DNA of 64,000 bases, taken from positions 200,918,537 to 200,982,536 of the forward strand of contig CM077672.1 of NCBI GenBank assembly GCA_039707655.1. Reading direction: 5' to 3'. The notes under the pieces are model-generated. The model saw only the letters and a list, made by a program, of their open reading frames with translations, did not search any database and was not told the origin of the DNA. The position numbers were made by a program, and so were the translations under genes. Below are positions 11,464 to 23,184 of this stretch, in pieces (position 1 is the stretch's first letter; each line of letters opens with the position of its first letter). Origin of the DNA: Elymus sibiricus (lineage: Eukaryota > Streptophyta > Magnoliopsida > Poales > Poaceae).

Positions 11464-12752
11464 ATGGGTAGGAAATGTAAAATACCAAAAAAATAGTTGT
11501 ACCTGCTAAACCAATGGTTGAAGAACCACCCAAAATTTATCATACTGCTGAAGCTTACTACTTGGATCATCTTTGATCCCTTTGTGCTCGTGCTAATAAC
11601 CCAACTAGATTAGTTGAGGGAAAATCATTAGATGAGCATGCTCATTTTGTGCGACACCGCTTATCTCAAAAAGGGAAACTTTTATGGCATCAGATTAATA
11701 CTATGCATTGCTATGCTTGGAATTTATGCGAAATACATGATTTTACTTGTTGTTCTGAAGACCCTAAGAAACACCTTCCCTACCAATGTGAGTTTAGTGA
11801 TAATGGAATCGTATATTCTTATGCTAAAGGTGTTAATAGTTACTATGATATTAAACAAATTGAAGAATTTGTTGCTTTTAAGGGTGCTTATGAAATTGCT
11901 TCTTTGATTGAAAATTGTGATGCTACTCTTTACAAATCTGAAAATTTTGCCATACTTAAATATTGCCATGAAAACTATGCATCTAATGCTTATGTGAAAG
12001 AATATATTGAGGACACCTCCGCTGTCCAAGAAGAGACTAATATTTTGCAGGAATCTATGGAAGAAGAAATTGATGACACTGTGAGCTCATTAGATGAAAA
12101 AATTGAGGAGGAGAGCGAAGAACAAAAGGAGGAAGAGCGGATTGATCACCCGTGCCCACCTTCTGATGAGAGTAACTCTTTATCGCATACATTATTTAAT
12201 TTCCCTTCATGCTTACCGAAGGATGAATGCTATGATGAATGCTATGATCCCTTTGATTCATTTGAAATATCCCTTTTTGATGAAATTGATGCTTGCTATG
12301 CTTGTGGCCATGATGCCAATTTGAATGATGCTTATGGAGATGAACTTGCTATAGTTCCTTATGTCAAACATGAAATTGTTGCTATTGGACCCACACATGA
12401 TAGTCCTATTATCTTTTTGAATTCTCCAAACTACACTATATCGGAGAAGTTTGTGCTTATTAAGGATTATATTGATGGGTTGCCTTTTACTACTACACAT
12501 GATGATTTTGATGGATATAATATGCATGTGCTTGCTGATCCTACTTGCAACTATTATGAGAGAGGAACTACAACTCCACCTCTCTATGTTTTTAATACGA
12601 TAAAATTGCAAGAAACTGCTTATGCTATGTATCGGCCTTTATTATGTGTGCATGAATTGTTCTTTTATGACATGCCGATGCATAGGAAGAGAGTTAGACT
12701 TCGTCATTGCATGATATATGTTACTTTGTGCTCACTACTAAATTACAAATAA
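11464..12752 (+). pseudogene. Element S open reading frame, unknown function
   Basis: The only coding region in S. Coding probably began at ATG 11464 (MGRKCK...). A lost A in the seven-A run near 11488 shifts the frame, and a TGA at 11574-11576 follows. The frame is then open to the stop at 12750-12752. The 350-odd residues have an acidic Glu-rich centre (EEESEEQKEEE) and several Cys-rich spots (DECYDECYD, CYACGH), but no gag, protease or polymerase motif. I do not recognise a domain. It is probably an accessory or gag-like protein of a non-autonomous family, no longer expressible as one chain. Confidence 0.65.
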
Positions 12753-15333
12753 TTGTTAATTAAAATTGGCTTTGATATACCTGGGGATCCGGGTGGATCA
12801 ATTACTTGAGCACTTTATGCCTAGCTTAATGGCTTTAAAGAAAGCGCTGCCAGGGAGACAACCCGGAAGTTTTAGAAAGTTATTTATTTCTGTTGTGTGC
12901 TTTTAAAAAGTTTAAAAACCAAAAAAAATATAGAGGGGAACCTAAATCTTTTTCAAAAAGGAAAGTGAAAGTAAGAAAGACGAGCACCGTTGAAGTGGGG
13001 GAGCTCCTTGAACTTTGTTCATGCCCATGGAAACTTTGTGAATCTTGAATTACAGAAACTTTTCAACAAAAATAATTATCCCCTTGTAAAAATCCATTGT
13101 ATTATAAAAATAATGTGCCAAGATTTACCGTTAGGATGTTTAATTTGCTTGTTTGGTATGTGCGGTGCAAAAACAGAAACTTTTGCTGTAGAGTGTGAAT
13201 TTACATTTTTTACTGGAACAAGCAAAAATTCTGAAATTTTTACACAGTACTGCTATGCAAACTTTTTATTTTGTCCTAATTTTTCAGAATTTTTGGAGTT
13301 ACAGAAGTATGGTCAATGTTCAGATTACTACAGACTGTTCTGTTTTTGATGCATTGTTTTGCTTGTTTTGATGCAACTATGGATTGTATCGGAAGGTATA
13401 AGCCATGGAGAAGTTAGAATACAGTAGGTATAATGCAAAAATAAAATATGAATGGGTTTGCAACAGTACTTAAAGTAGTGATTTGCTTTATTATACTAAC
13501 GGATCTCACGAAGGTTTTGTTAAGTTTTGTGTGGATGAAGTGTTCAAAGATCGAGGAGGTGTTGATATGAGAAGAATGAGGAGAGGCAAGAGCTCAAGCT
13601 TGGGGATTCCCAAGGCACCCCAAGTAAATATTCAAGGAGACTCAAGCGTCTAAGCTTGGGGATGCCCCGGAAGGCATCCCATCTTTATTCAACAATTACC
13701 GGTATGTCTCGGTTCTTGTTTTGTTCACATGATTAGCGTAAATTCTTGGAGCGTCGTTTGTGTTTATTTTTCCCTTTTCTTTTATGCACCATGCTGGTAT
13801 GAGATAGTCCTTGGTTGATTTATAGAATGCTCTTTGCACTTCACTTATATTTTTGGAGTATGGCTTTATAGAATGCTTCATGTGCTTCACTTATATCATT
13901 TGAAGTATGGATGCCTGTTTCTCTTCATATAGAAAACCGTTATTTGTAGAATGATCTTTTGCTTCACTTATATTTGTTAGAGCATGGTCTTTTGTAGAAA
14001 GCATTAAACACTCTTGCTTCACTTATATGTATTTAGAGAGTCAACATGAATTGGTCATTCACATGGTTAGTCAGAAAATCCTACATAAACCTGGTAGATC
14101 ACTGAATATGATATGTTTGATTCCTTGCAATAGTTTTGCGATATGGAGATGATAATATGCGACTTATGCTAGTGAGTAATTGTGATTTAGTAAGCATATT
14201 GGTGTTAAGGTTTGTGATTCCCTATGCATGCACGTAGACTCAATAGTTATGCAACGAAGTTATATCCTACTTATGGTGCATTATTCAGTGTTACTTATTC
14301 TCAATGCATGCTTATGCTCATTTTTGTTTTCTGGTTGGTTGCTTCTCAAACTATTTGCTAGCCTTCATCTGTACTAAGTGGGAATACTGCTTGTGCATCC
14401 AGTTCCTTAAACCCAAGTTGTGCCAAATGAGTCCACCATATCTACCTAGATGCGGTATTTCCGTGCCGTTCCAAGTAAATTTGCATGTGCCAGCTCTATT
14501 TTTTCAAAATAATTTTCCGTTTTGTGTGCCTGTACCGCTCATGAAGTGGCAGGGGGTGGCCAATATTTTCCATGCTAGGTGTGTTATTCTCACGATGAGT
14601 GTTTATTCACTTGTCATTGCATGAGAGAGTGGCTGGTAATAGGGATGCCCAGTCCCACAATGAATCAAAAATTAATAACAACAAAATTCCTTGGAAAGTG
14701 TTGGTATGGAGGGCACCCGTGGATACAGCTAGCCATGGATTGTGAAAGAATGGTGGAAAGGAAACAAACTTTATTTTCTGTTTGGGAACCGCCTATGATG
14801 TGTCTAGCATGGAAGATATTGGGAACTCTTGGTCGTTTTTGTTGACAGGAAAAGCATGCCTCTCAAAATAATTTTATCTGTCTAATTTAAGCTTTGAGAT
14901 CTGGCACCTCTACAAATCTGTGCTTCCCTCTGCGAAGGGCCTATCTATTTTACTTTTATGCATTTCTATTTTTATTGAGTCTCCATCTTCTCTTATAAAG
15001 CACCAACTGGAGAGCACTATTGTCATACTTGTGCATTGGGTGTAGTTAATGTTGAGTGTGTTTCATGAATGGATCGATGACTGAGCATAATGGGCTAAGG
15101 ATAACTTTCTTTAGCATTGATATTTTGAAAGACATGGTTGTTTGTTAGTATGCTTGAGTATTGATGTCTTTATATCAAATTATAGACTATTGCTTTGAAT
15201 CACTCGTGTCTTAATATTCATGGCATGATTAAATTATATGATTAAGATTATGCTAGGTGGCATCCCACATCAAAAATTATCTTTTTTATCATTTACCTAC
15301 TCGAGGACGAGCAGGAATTAAGCTTGGGGGTGC
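12753..15333 (+). other. Element S long 3' internal non-coding region
   Basis: No gene recognised. It contains a degenerate minisatellite (about 13800-14045) with four copies of a unit carrying TTCACTTATAT, at about 13838, 13885, 13961 and 14023. It also holds two internal purine-rich AAGCTTGGGGAT blocks at about 13597 and 13651, which resemble the true polypurine tract before the 3' LTR. Confidence 0.6.
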
Positions 15334-16854
15334 TGACACGTCTCCATCGTATCTATAATTTTTGATTGTTTCATGCCAATATTCTACAACTTTCACATAT
15401 TTTTGGCAACATTTTATATTATTTTTGGGACTAACATATTGATCCAGTGCCCAGTGCCAGTTCTTGTTTGTTGCATGTTTTTTGTTTCGCAGAATATCCA
15501 TATCAAACGAAGTCCAAATGCAATAAAATTTTACGGAGAATTATTTTGGAATATATGTGATTTTTGGGAGGTGGAATCAATGCAAGGCGGTGCTCGTGGG
15601 CCCCACGAGGCACCAGGGCACGCCAGGGGGGCCTGGCGCACCGTGGTGCCTCGTGCGGACCTCGTAGGTCGGTTGGTGCCCTTCTTCGGCCGCAAGGAAG
15701 CTAATATCCAGAAAAAAACCGTGTTAAAATTTTAGTGCAATCGGAGTTACGGATCTCCGGGAATTAAAGAAACGGTGAAGGGACAGAAAACAGGAACGCG
15801 AAACAGAAGAGAACAGAGAGAGAGATCCAATCTAGGAGGGGCTCCTGCCCCTCTGCCGCCATGGCAGCCATGGACTAGAGGGGAAACTCTCCTCCCATCT
15901 AGGGGGGAGGCCAAGGAAGAAGAAGAAGAAGGGGGGCTCTCTCGCCCTCTCTTCCGGTGGCGCCGGAGCGCCGCCGGGGGAACCATCATGATGGCGATCT
16001 ACACCAACAACTTCGCCGCCATCACCACCAACTCTCTCCCTCTCTATGCAGCGGTGTAACCTCTCTTTTCCCGCTGTAATTCTCTACTTAAAAATGGTGC
16101 TTAATGCTACATATTATTATCCAATGATTTGTGGCCATCCTATGATGTTTGAGTAGATTCGTTTTGTCCTATGGGTTGATTGATGATCGTGATTGGTTTG
16201 AGTTGTATGTTTTATTTTGGTGCTGTCATATGGTGCCCTCCGTGTCGCACGAGCGTGAGGGATTCCCACTGTAGGGTTTGCAATACGTTCATAATTCTCT
16301 TATGGTGGGCGGCTAGAGTGACAGAAGCTTACACCCGAGTAAGGAGGTTGTTGTGTATGGGAGTAAAGGGGACTTGATACTTAATGCTATGGTTGGGTTT
16401 TACCTTAATGATCTTTGGTAGTTGCGGATGCTTGCTAGAGTTCCAATCATAAGTGCATATTATCCAAGTATGGAAAGTATGTTAGCTCATGCCTCTCCCT
16501 CATATAAAATTGCAATAATGATTACTGGTCTAGTTATCGATTGCCTATGGACAAATCATTCTCTTGTGTTACAAAAGCTTTCTACTAAACAACTAACTTT
16601 TATTATCTTGCAAATTACTCGTAGTTTTATTCTCGCAAAGTACTTCTAGTTTTATTCTTGCAAACCTATACTATCACCTACAAAATAGTTTCATACTTGT
16701 TCTAGGTAAAGCGAACCTTAAGCACGCATAGAGTTGTATCGGTGGTCGATAGAACGTGAAGGGAATATTAATTCTACCTTTAGCGCCTCGTTGGGTTCGA
16801 CACTCTTATTTATCGAAAAAGCTACAATTGATCCCCTATACTTGTGGGTTATCA
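15334..16854 (+). repeat. Element S 3' LTR
   Basis: Begins TGACACGTCTCC directly after the purine-rich AAGCTTGGGGGTGC and ends GGGTTATCA; 1521 bp. It is followed by the CGCCC target duplication. Confidence 0.93.
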
Positions 16855-17270
16855 CGCCCCCGGGGCGGAACCCTGGACGCGGCTGCAGAAGCGCGAGCTC
16901 GGCCTCTTCCCCTCGCCATCGCCGCGGAGGCCGCCTGGATCATGGAGTAGGAGGAAGGAGCTGGTGGAGAAGATGAGCGGGGAGTCTTTCCCCTTCGCCT
17001 TTATAGCGCTCGAGGGAGGCGCGCTCAGTGCTGCTCTGCCTTCGGCGCGCGGGGAGATGGAGTGCGCGCAGGAAGGCAATGATGGTCTCGCGCCGTGCGC
17101 GGGCAGGCTCTATGTCAGTGCGGGCGGTTACCGAGGCATCGTGGGAGAAGTGGGGGCGTCCCCTGTCACATCGTGCGCCACGCGTCGCGCCTGGCCCGCA
17201 GGCGGTTAGGGCCCGCGCCGTTTCGCCCCCGAGTAGGCGGGAACGTGCGTGCCATGGGCCCGGGGGCTAC

Positions 17271-18139
17271 TGTCAGGCCCGTGGAACCCGGGGTATCCCG
17301 ACCCGTCTTCCTTTGGCCCAGGGCGCAACGCCTAGTGGATGCCCAACAGGCGGCCACCAGCGGGCATCTCAGGCAAGACCCCTCATGAGGCCCTGGCCTC
17401 CTGAGGACCCCTCCTCAGGGAGCGAGCGAGCAAGACTTAGCCACTTCACCAAGAGCCTCGCGAGGCCCTCTCGCGAGGCGGCCTCCCGAGGTTGCCTCCC
17501 GGAGGCGCGCAAGACAGGTGCTATTCGGCTCGTTCGCGCGGTCTCATGCCCATCACATGGGTGATGCGCGCGGTGACGAACGACGACAGAGGCCGTGCCA
17601 GTAGGCCCGGATGGAGAGGATTTCCCCTTTTGTGCTAAGGGAGCAAGGCCAGCAATCCACTTCCCAAAGCAACCCCCAAAGGTTGCCCGATCGGTGAAAG
17701 AAGACCAAGACAGTGGGCGCGCAGGGCAGAGTTCATTCCCGAGCCCACCGGTGCGTCATGGACGGTCGCTTTGGAGATGAAGACCACCTTTTGTCAGGAT
17801 AGACGGCGCCCCTGTCCCCCTTCAAACTTGCCATTGTGTGGCAACCCTTCCCGCCAATGGTTTTGGGGGAAGAGGACCAAGGCAGATATAAAAGGAGGGC
17901 AGGGTGCCGTTGTACGCGAGAGCATCCTCTGGCCCAGAGCAATCCCAACCAAGCAGGAGTAGGGTTTTACACCGCAAGGTGGCCCGAACCTGGGTAAACT
18001 GATGAGTCCACAGTTCGCTCCCGCTAGCGCGCTCTCGCTGTAGCTCCGCCGTAGTTCAGCTGTGGTAGGGGACGAGGAGGTAGGAAAGATCTCACCCCAG
18101 TGTTCGAACCTTCGGGTCCCCGGAACCCGAACTCCGACA
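17271..18139 (+). repeat. Element E 3' LTR
   Basis: Begins TGTCAGGCCCGTGG right after the polypurine tract and ends AACTCCGACA; 869 bp. It matches the LTRs of element A (given there in reverse), including the ACCCGAAGGTTCGAACACTG-type stretch near the end. A TATAAAA box lies at 17887-17893. The right flank GCGGC (18140-18144) is the expected target duplication; its partner is not in the window. Confidence 0.9.
17887..17893 (+). promoter_or_regulatory. TATA box of the element E LTR promoter
   Basis: TATAAAA about 250 bases before the LTR end, a usual place for a plant LTR promoter. The element A LTRs have the same motif on the minus strand (TTTTATAT at 58715-58722). Confidence 0.6.
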
Positions 18140-18558
18140 GCGGCGGTGTAAAAGTTATTTCGTGGGGCTCTCTGATGGTTTCCCAATATTTGAAAATTTA
18201 TAGAAGTGGAATTAGGTAAAAAGGAGCCACGAGGGGCCCACAAGGCATCAGGGCGCGCCCCCTGGGGCCGCGCCCTGTTGCCTTGTGGCCTCCTCGTGAC
18301 GCTTCTGGCTTCCTCCCGAAGCTTCCAGGTTCTCTTTTGTCCAGAAAAAATCATCAAAAATTTTCGTGGCATTTGGACTCCGTTTGGTACTGATTTCCTG
18401 AAAAACCAAAAACAAGCAGAAAACAGCAACTGGCACTGGGCACTAGGTTAATAGGTTAGTCCCAAAAAGATGATATATAATTGCATAATAAACATCCAAG
18501 ATTGATACTATAATAGCATGAAACAATCAAAAATTATAGATATGTTGGAGACGTATCA
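18140..18558 (-). mobile_element. Inverted LTR fragment into which element E inserted
   Basis: The reverse complement starts TGATACGTCTCC at 18558 and follows the first ~420 bases of the solo-LTR type. Its distal part is cut by the E 3' LTR at 18139/18140, in the same GCGG(T/C)GG stretch that is intact at about 6738. E therefore inserted here. Confidence 0.8.
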
Positions 18559-21170
18559 TTCACCACCTAAAGTCCTCTTCCGATGGTTGTCGTTCGTTGA
18601 CCTCGTTGACCATGCCGCGCCGAGAGCATCGAGACGGTGGACGAGGGTGAGGCCTAGGAAGGGAATGACGCGGAGCCAGGGAAGACGAGGCAGTGGATGC
18701 CCACACGGAGGGGGGTACAAGGGTTGACTGGTTCGGCTGCGGTGTAAGCCTGCCGTCGCTGGAGAATAACAGGAGGTGTGGGTGAGTAGAGGGAAGGCGT
18801 GGCCAGCGGTGGGAGTAGGGTGGGGCGGTGAGGCCTGCGCGGCAGCAAAGCCGGCCACGGGAGGCAGGAGCAGGCAGTCCCACCAGCATTGGTTTGGACA
18901 GCTGGAGCAAGAAGATCAGAGATTGAAGAAGTAGCAGGGCCGTTGGATAAACATCCAACGGTCACTGCTGCCAGAATCGTTTGTGACTAAGTTGACAAAG
19001 CCCTGCGTACGTGTCAACTTAGTAGGCCCACAAGTCAGCCTCCAAATCTAGTGGGTCCCAGCTGTCATGGGTAGGAATAGTTTTTTTCGCGTAATAAGGA
19101 GGCACTTCCTTCCGTGCGAAGATATAGCTGGTGGGTCCCAGCTGTCAGGAGGAGAAATCTTTTTTCCGCGTAATAAGGAGGTACTTGCTTGCGTGCGGCC
19201 ATGGACCATGTGGGTCCCTACTGTCAGCCTCTCCACTTACATCCCTCTTCTGAAGGCTGTCGTTTGTTGACAACGTTGACCACGCCGCGCCGAGAGCACC
19301 AACGCAGTGGACGACGGCGAGGCCCAGGAAGGGAACGACCCGGAGCCGGCGAAGCCACAGCAGTGGATGCCCACACTGAGGGGAGTACGAGGGCTGACTG
19401 GTTTGGCTGTGGGGTGATGCTGCCGTCGTCGGAAAATAACAGGAAGTGCGGGTGGGTAGAGGGATGGCCTGGCCAGCGGTGGGAGTAGGGTGGGCCGCTG
19501 AGGCCTACGGGTGGGAGGAGGGAGCAGGCAGTCCCGCCGGTGCTGGTTTGGGCGGCTGGAGCAGGAAGATCATAGATTGAAGAAGCACGACGGCCGTTGG
19601 ATGGACATCCAACAGTCACTACTCTCATGTGTTGACTATTTTTTTTGACAGCATCTCTCGTGTGTTGACTAAGTTGACAAAGCCTTCCGTACGCGTCCAC
19701 CTATTTTTTTAGGAAAGCGTACACGTCAACCTAGTAGGCCCACAAGTCACCCTCCAAATCTGTGAAAAACAGCATACAACCCATCTGCCATTATTTTTAA
19801 TAATTTACAGCCCATTTGCTAAATTTTCAGGATTTTTTTGAAGCCCATATTTTTTTTGTTAGCATTACAGCCCATATTCTGTCCACAGTTAAAAAAATCA
19901 TTGAAATTTTGCATATTTCGGTGCGGTCCGAACTGTTTTTAATCTCGAAATTTTGAGTCACATTCAAACTAATTTGAAAAATAAATTTATATCAATTTAA
20001 AATCCAACATAATTTTCCCCGCAGAAAAATCAATGAAATTTAAAATCTTGAAATCCTAAAAAAATGAAATTTGAAACTAATTGCTAGTTTGCTGTGTTTT
20101 AAAATTTACAGCCCATTTCTTACTACTTGTAGTCCACTTTCTGGGCAAGCGAATACATCCCTCCTCGTCTTGAAAGATTTGCAGTCCAGCAGGGCTGAGA
20201 AAAGCAAGTAGGCCTCGGTTGGGTATTCTGCAAAAAAAATAGAACTAGGCTAGCCATTTTTAGAAAGAAAAAAACAAATGGGCTCGTCATGGGGTAAACA
20301 TAAAATAAAAGCCTGGGCTAGACGGGCCACAGCCCCCACACAGCCCAGTTGATACCCTGTTCCATCTCTAAAACTAAAAAACAACTGCGCGAGCTGCTGG
20401 GTCCCTGGTGTCCGCCGCTCGTTGTGTAATTCTCTCGTTTATTGACTACGTTGACAATGGCGTGGGACCCAGATGTCAAACCATTAGGAGGAAGCATTTT
20501 TTTGGCTTGTAATAATGAGGCACTTGCTTGCATACTGCCATGACCCTGGTGGGCCCCTAATGTCATCCTCTCCACGTACAGTCATCTCCTGATTCCTCTC
20601 GGTTGTTGACCATGTTGACAATGCCAGATGGCGGCGCACGACGAGCGAACCAAGGCGGAGGACGACAGCGAGGCCTCGGATGGGAACGAACAGGAGCCAT
20701 GGACGATGCGGCAGTGTAGTCGCAGGGGGAGGGGAGTACGAGGGTTGACTGGTTCGGGTGCGGGTTGGGGCTGACATCGCCGGAGAATAATAGGACATGT
20801 GGAGGAGTAGAGGGATGGACTGGCCAATGTTTGAGGGTACGGTAGGGCGGCGGAGGCGCAAGTAGCCATGGGATGCGGGAGCAGGCAGGACCGACAGCGT
20901 GGTTTCATTTGGGCGCTGGAAGAAGGAGACAAGAGATAGAAGAAACATGACAGATGTTGGATGTTAATCCAATGGCTGGTAGGCAGAATCGTTTGTTGAC
21001 TAAGTCGACACCACCTTGGATAGGCTTTTTCCTCGTGGGTCCCAAATGTAAGAATCCAAATCTGTCACAGCGATGTAGCCTTTATTATGAAGAATTACAT
21101 CCCATTTGGTGTGCTAGCTCAAAATAAGTTTGTGGGTGCTGGCGAGTGCTAAGCACTTGGGTTCCGTAAT
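18559..21170. repeat. Three degenerate tandem repeat units upstream of the F-box copy
   Basis: Three units starting with a GTTGTTGAC...GTTGAC(C/A)A.GCC signature at about 18588, 19260 and 20601. Each contains a GGATGCCCACAC-like block, a palindromic GTTGGAT...ATCCAA block (about 18943, 19594 and 20956), a TTTGT(T)GACTAAGT block and a GGGTCCCAGCTGTCA block. The first unit has the last block twice (19055 and 19132). The second unit is interrupted by an AT-rich segment (about 19760-20460). Long minus-strand Pro/Ser-rich open frames run through the units, but their frames are not kept between units, so I do not call genes. The window's first ~100 bases are the end of the same unit type in duplication unit 1. 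The repeat class is unknown. Confidence 0.65.
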
Positions 21171-21172
21171 GC

Positions 21173-22598
21173 ATGGTTGTCTACATATCATTCCAGCGTT
21201 ATTTTCTTCAATCAAATGTCATGAGAACTGAGAAAATCCCGGTGCTTACGAAACCACCGATTGGTTATGCCTTTTTTACCCCGTCCCGTTGCCTAAATAG
21301 ACATGAAGATTGAAAATAGTTAAGGTCTAAAAAAGAGTGTCGAAAGAGCAATAGCTGAATGGATAATTCTAGTACATTATATACGGGATTCCAGTGTGCG
21401 TGAAATTATCACCTTTATATACAACTTCTCCAGACATGGAAAGCATTGTAGCAAGCCAATAATCTTGGTCAGATCAAAACTACTCATATTGATATATAAG
21501 ATCTTGACAGAAGCTAGCACCATTGATAGGCTATCCATGGACAAACTCTTCATTGAGCATAGAACATAATATTAGTACTCCAAGATAATATAGAACTCAT
21601 ACGCACAAATGAAAAATGCAGCTTATGATTACAAGTGTAGATGATAATATACAGTACCTGAATAACTGTGGAGCCAAACACCATCTTGAAATGAGCACAG
21701 AGATCATGTATTACACCCAAGGTCCCCAGTTTAGGCGCAGAGACGCAGTTATTTGCAAAGGTGGATAACGAGAATCAGGGATCAACCTTTGAAGTGAAGG
21801 GGCATCTTCCATGAGGAGCTTCCTTCCGTCAAAAGAAATTCCAATTCTTACAAGGTTAGGCGACTTTATTCGGAAACAACCAATTCTAACTGTCCAAACA
21901 AGCACCAAGCACTCCAGGGCAGGGCAACTGGAGTGGATGATGCTGTGCAATGAGGCCTTCGACATATGAACCCGCACAAGCGAAAGTTTTTTTAAGTGGG
22001 AGTCAAAGCTTTTGTACCAGATTGTCTGGTAGTTTGCACAGCGCAAAGGTGGCGGTGTGGAGAGAGGAGGAAAACCGCGAGATGGACATCGGTGCTGAGG
22101 GCACAACTACATGGTGTTCGATATGTGGTATGTGATTTCTGTGGGAATAGTAGAACTCAAGCAGCTGGATTTTTCAGAATTCAGGGGATGTCAGTCAGGC
22201 GTCCACCATGCAGGGCATGCACAGATAGCATGCCGGGATGCAGAGGCCTTGAACGGAGCCCTGGTGGGAGGAGATGATGGCTCCGGGGAGTTCAAAATCA
22301 TTAAAGAGAGATAGGCCACGACAGTCGAGATTAAGAGGCACGGCGCGCCATAGAGGGCACCACCGAGATGCGAGGACTTGGGTGCGGCAGCCATCCTTGG
22401 TGGGGAGAAGGGAGATGATCTCCCCAATGATGGCATCCGGGAGATCGTTGATGTGGTCCACCCGAGATTCTTCCGGTTCCTCAGATCCAGGAGGTGGCCC
22501 TCGCCGCTTCTCCCAGCGTTGCCGGGTGCAGGATCTACAACAGGCATGGCCGCTGGCGGGAGCCTCATCTTCTTGGTGCTGGGGCTGGCCGACTCCAT
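21173..22598 (-). pseudogene. F-box/FBD gene, copy 2 (FBD exon deleted)
   Basis: Second copy of the gene at 370-2053. Exon 1 (22598 to about 21651) has MESASPSTKK, and the F-box LPDAIIGEIISLLPTKDG in a different frame from it. The leucine-rich part follows, with an additional 1-base loss near 21745 (AGACGCAG against AGACGACAG). Exon 2 lies at about 21555-21430. Bases equivalent to 201-625 of copy 1 are missing at 21173/21174, which removes the FBD-coding exon except about 65 bases. The deletion ends share TGCA. It would be non-functional as a full-length F-box/FBD protein even without the frameshifts. Confidence 0.8.
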
Positions 22599-23184
22599 TT
22601 TCCTTGCGGGCGTCACGTTGAGCTCACGGATTTGAGCAGAGTAATGAATGACGAGCCTAGTTGTAGTGTGAGTGAAGAAGAATGGGGGCTAGGGTTTTCT
22701 GTAGCAGTGAGGAAGAAGGGGAGCTGGGGTTTTCTATAGGAGTGAGGTAAGGAATTTAGGGGTACAACCGGTGGGGGAGACGAGTGGAGCGAGCTGACGT
22801 GAGGTGGGAGTGAGGAGGAAGAAGAGCACCCAGGTTTTTTGGGGGGCGGTGTGCTGGGAAGCGCCTCTCATTAAGTAAATATGGGCTTTTGAATTGATTT
22901 TATTATTTAGTGTGGATGGGCTCTTTTGCCTTGGGCCCAGAAAAAAAATTACTACTAGTAAAGTGGAGACACTCTACCGCTACCCAGAAAAACAATTACT
23001 AGCAGTACAATGGAGACACTAGCTTCTGGCTCCTCCTCGGTCGTCGAAACAGCTCCCGCTACTGAATTCTGTTTTACTTTGGTTCACCAACATGCGGGCC
23101 ATGAAGCGCGCAGGCCCAAATGGCATCCACCAAATTAGAAGGCGGTATGCAGGCGGAGAGTCACCCCGGTCGTAGTGCGGCTGT

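Larger units (their letters stand above)
9814..16854 (+). mobile_element. Element S: complete non-autonomous LTR retrotransposon
   Basis: Two LTRs (9814-11343 and 15334-16854), both ending GTGGGTTATCA, flank an internal region with a primer-binding site and a polypurine tract (AGCTTGGGGGTGC just before 15334). Perfect target duplication CGCCC at 9809-9813 and 16855-16859. Total 7041 bp. No protease, reverse transcriptase, RNase H or integrase could be found; there is only one open frame of unknown function. From memory this LTR matches the wheat Sabrina-like group (name uncertain). Confidence 0.93.
9221..16943 (-). pseudogene. Antisense B3-domain gene of element E, split by element S
   Basis: Minus-strand gene with ATG at 16943 (MIQAASAAMARGRGR...), continuing after the S insertion at 9813. 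It encodes a low-complexity Ala/Arg/Gly-rich N-terminus, then a B3-type DNA-binding domain: WLRLPDSFEEAM, then PLGFMFLKQGWKSFA, GLKRGHVLQFKYDG and LFVKFFG. A Ser/Asp/Glu-rich acidic tail ends at 9221. B3 domains bind DNA in plant transcription factors. Lesions: a 1-base frameshift near 9575 separates the two halves of the domain, a TAG lies at 9527-9529, and S is inserted in the N-terminal part. It occupies the place where elements A and C carry an antisense PF04195/coiled-coil gene. Whether it is a captured host gene or a family-specific accessory gene cannot be decided here. Confidence 0.75.
8245..18139 (+). mobile_element. Element E: 5'-truncated Tat-lineage gypsy element, interrupted by S
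   Basis: 3' portion of a gypsy element: non-coding region after pol (8245-9220, similar to 37080-37900 in element C), antisense B3 gene (9221-16943, split by S), polypurine tract GGGCCCGGGGGCTAC ending at 17270, and 3' LTR 17271-18139. The LTR closely resembles that of element A. The 5' LTR, gag and pol are absent. The left edge coincides with the putative duplication junction rather than an element end, and the left target duplication is therefore not visible. Confidence 0.8.

Noticed and set aside
18559..20948. Pro/Ser-rich minus-strand open frames in the 18.6-20.9 kb repeats
   Set aside because: The frames are not preserved between repeat units, the composition is low-complexity, and there is no start or splice context.
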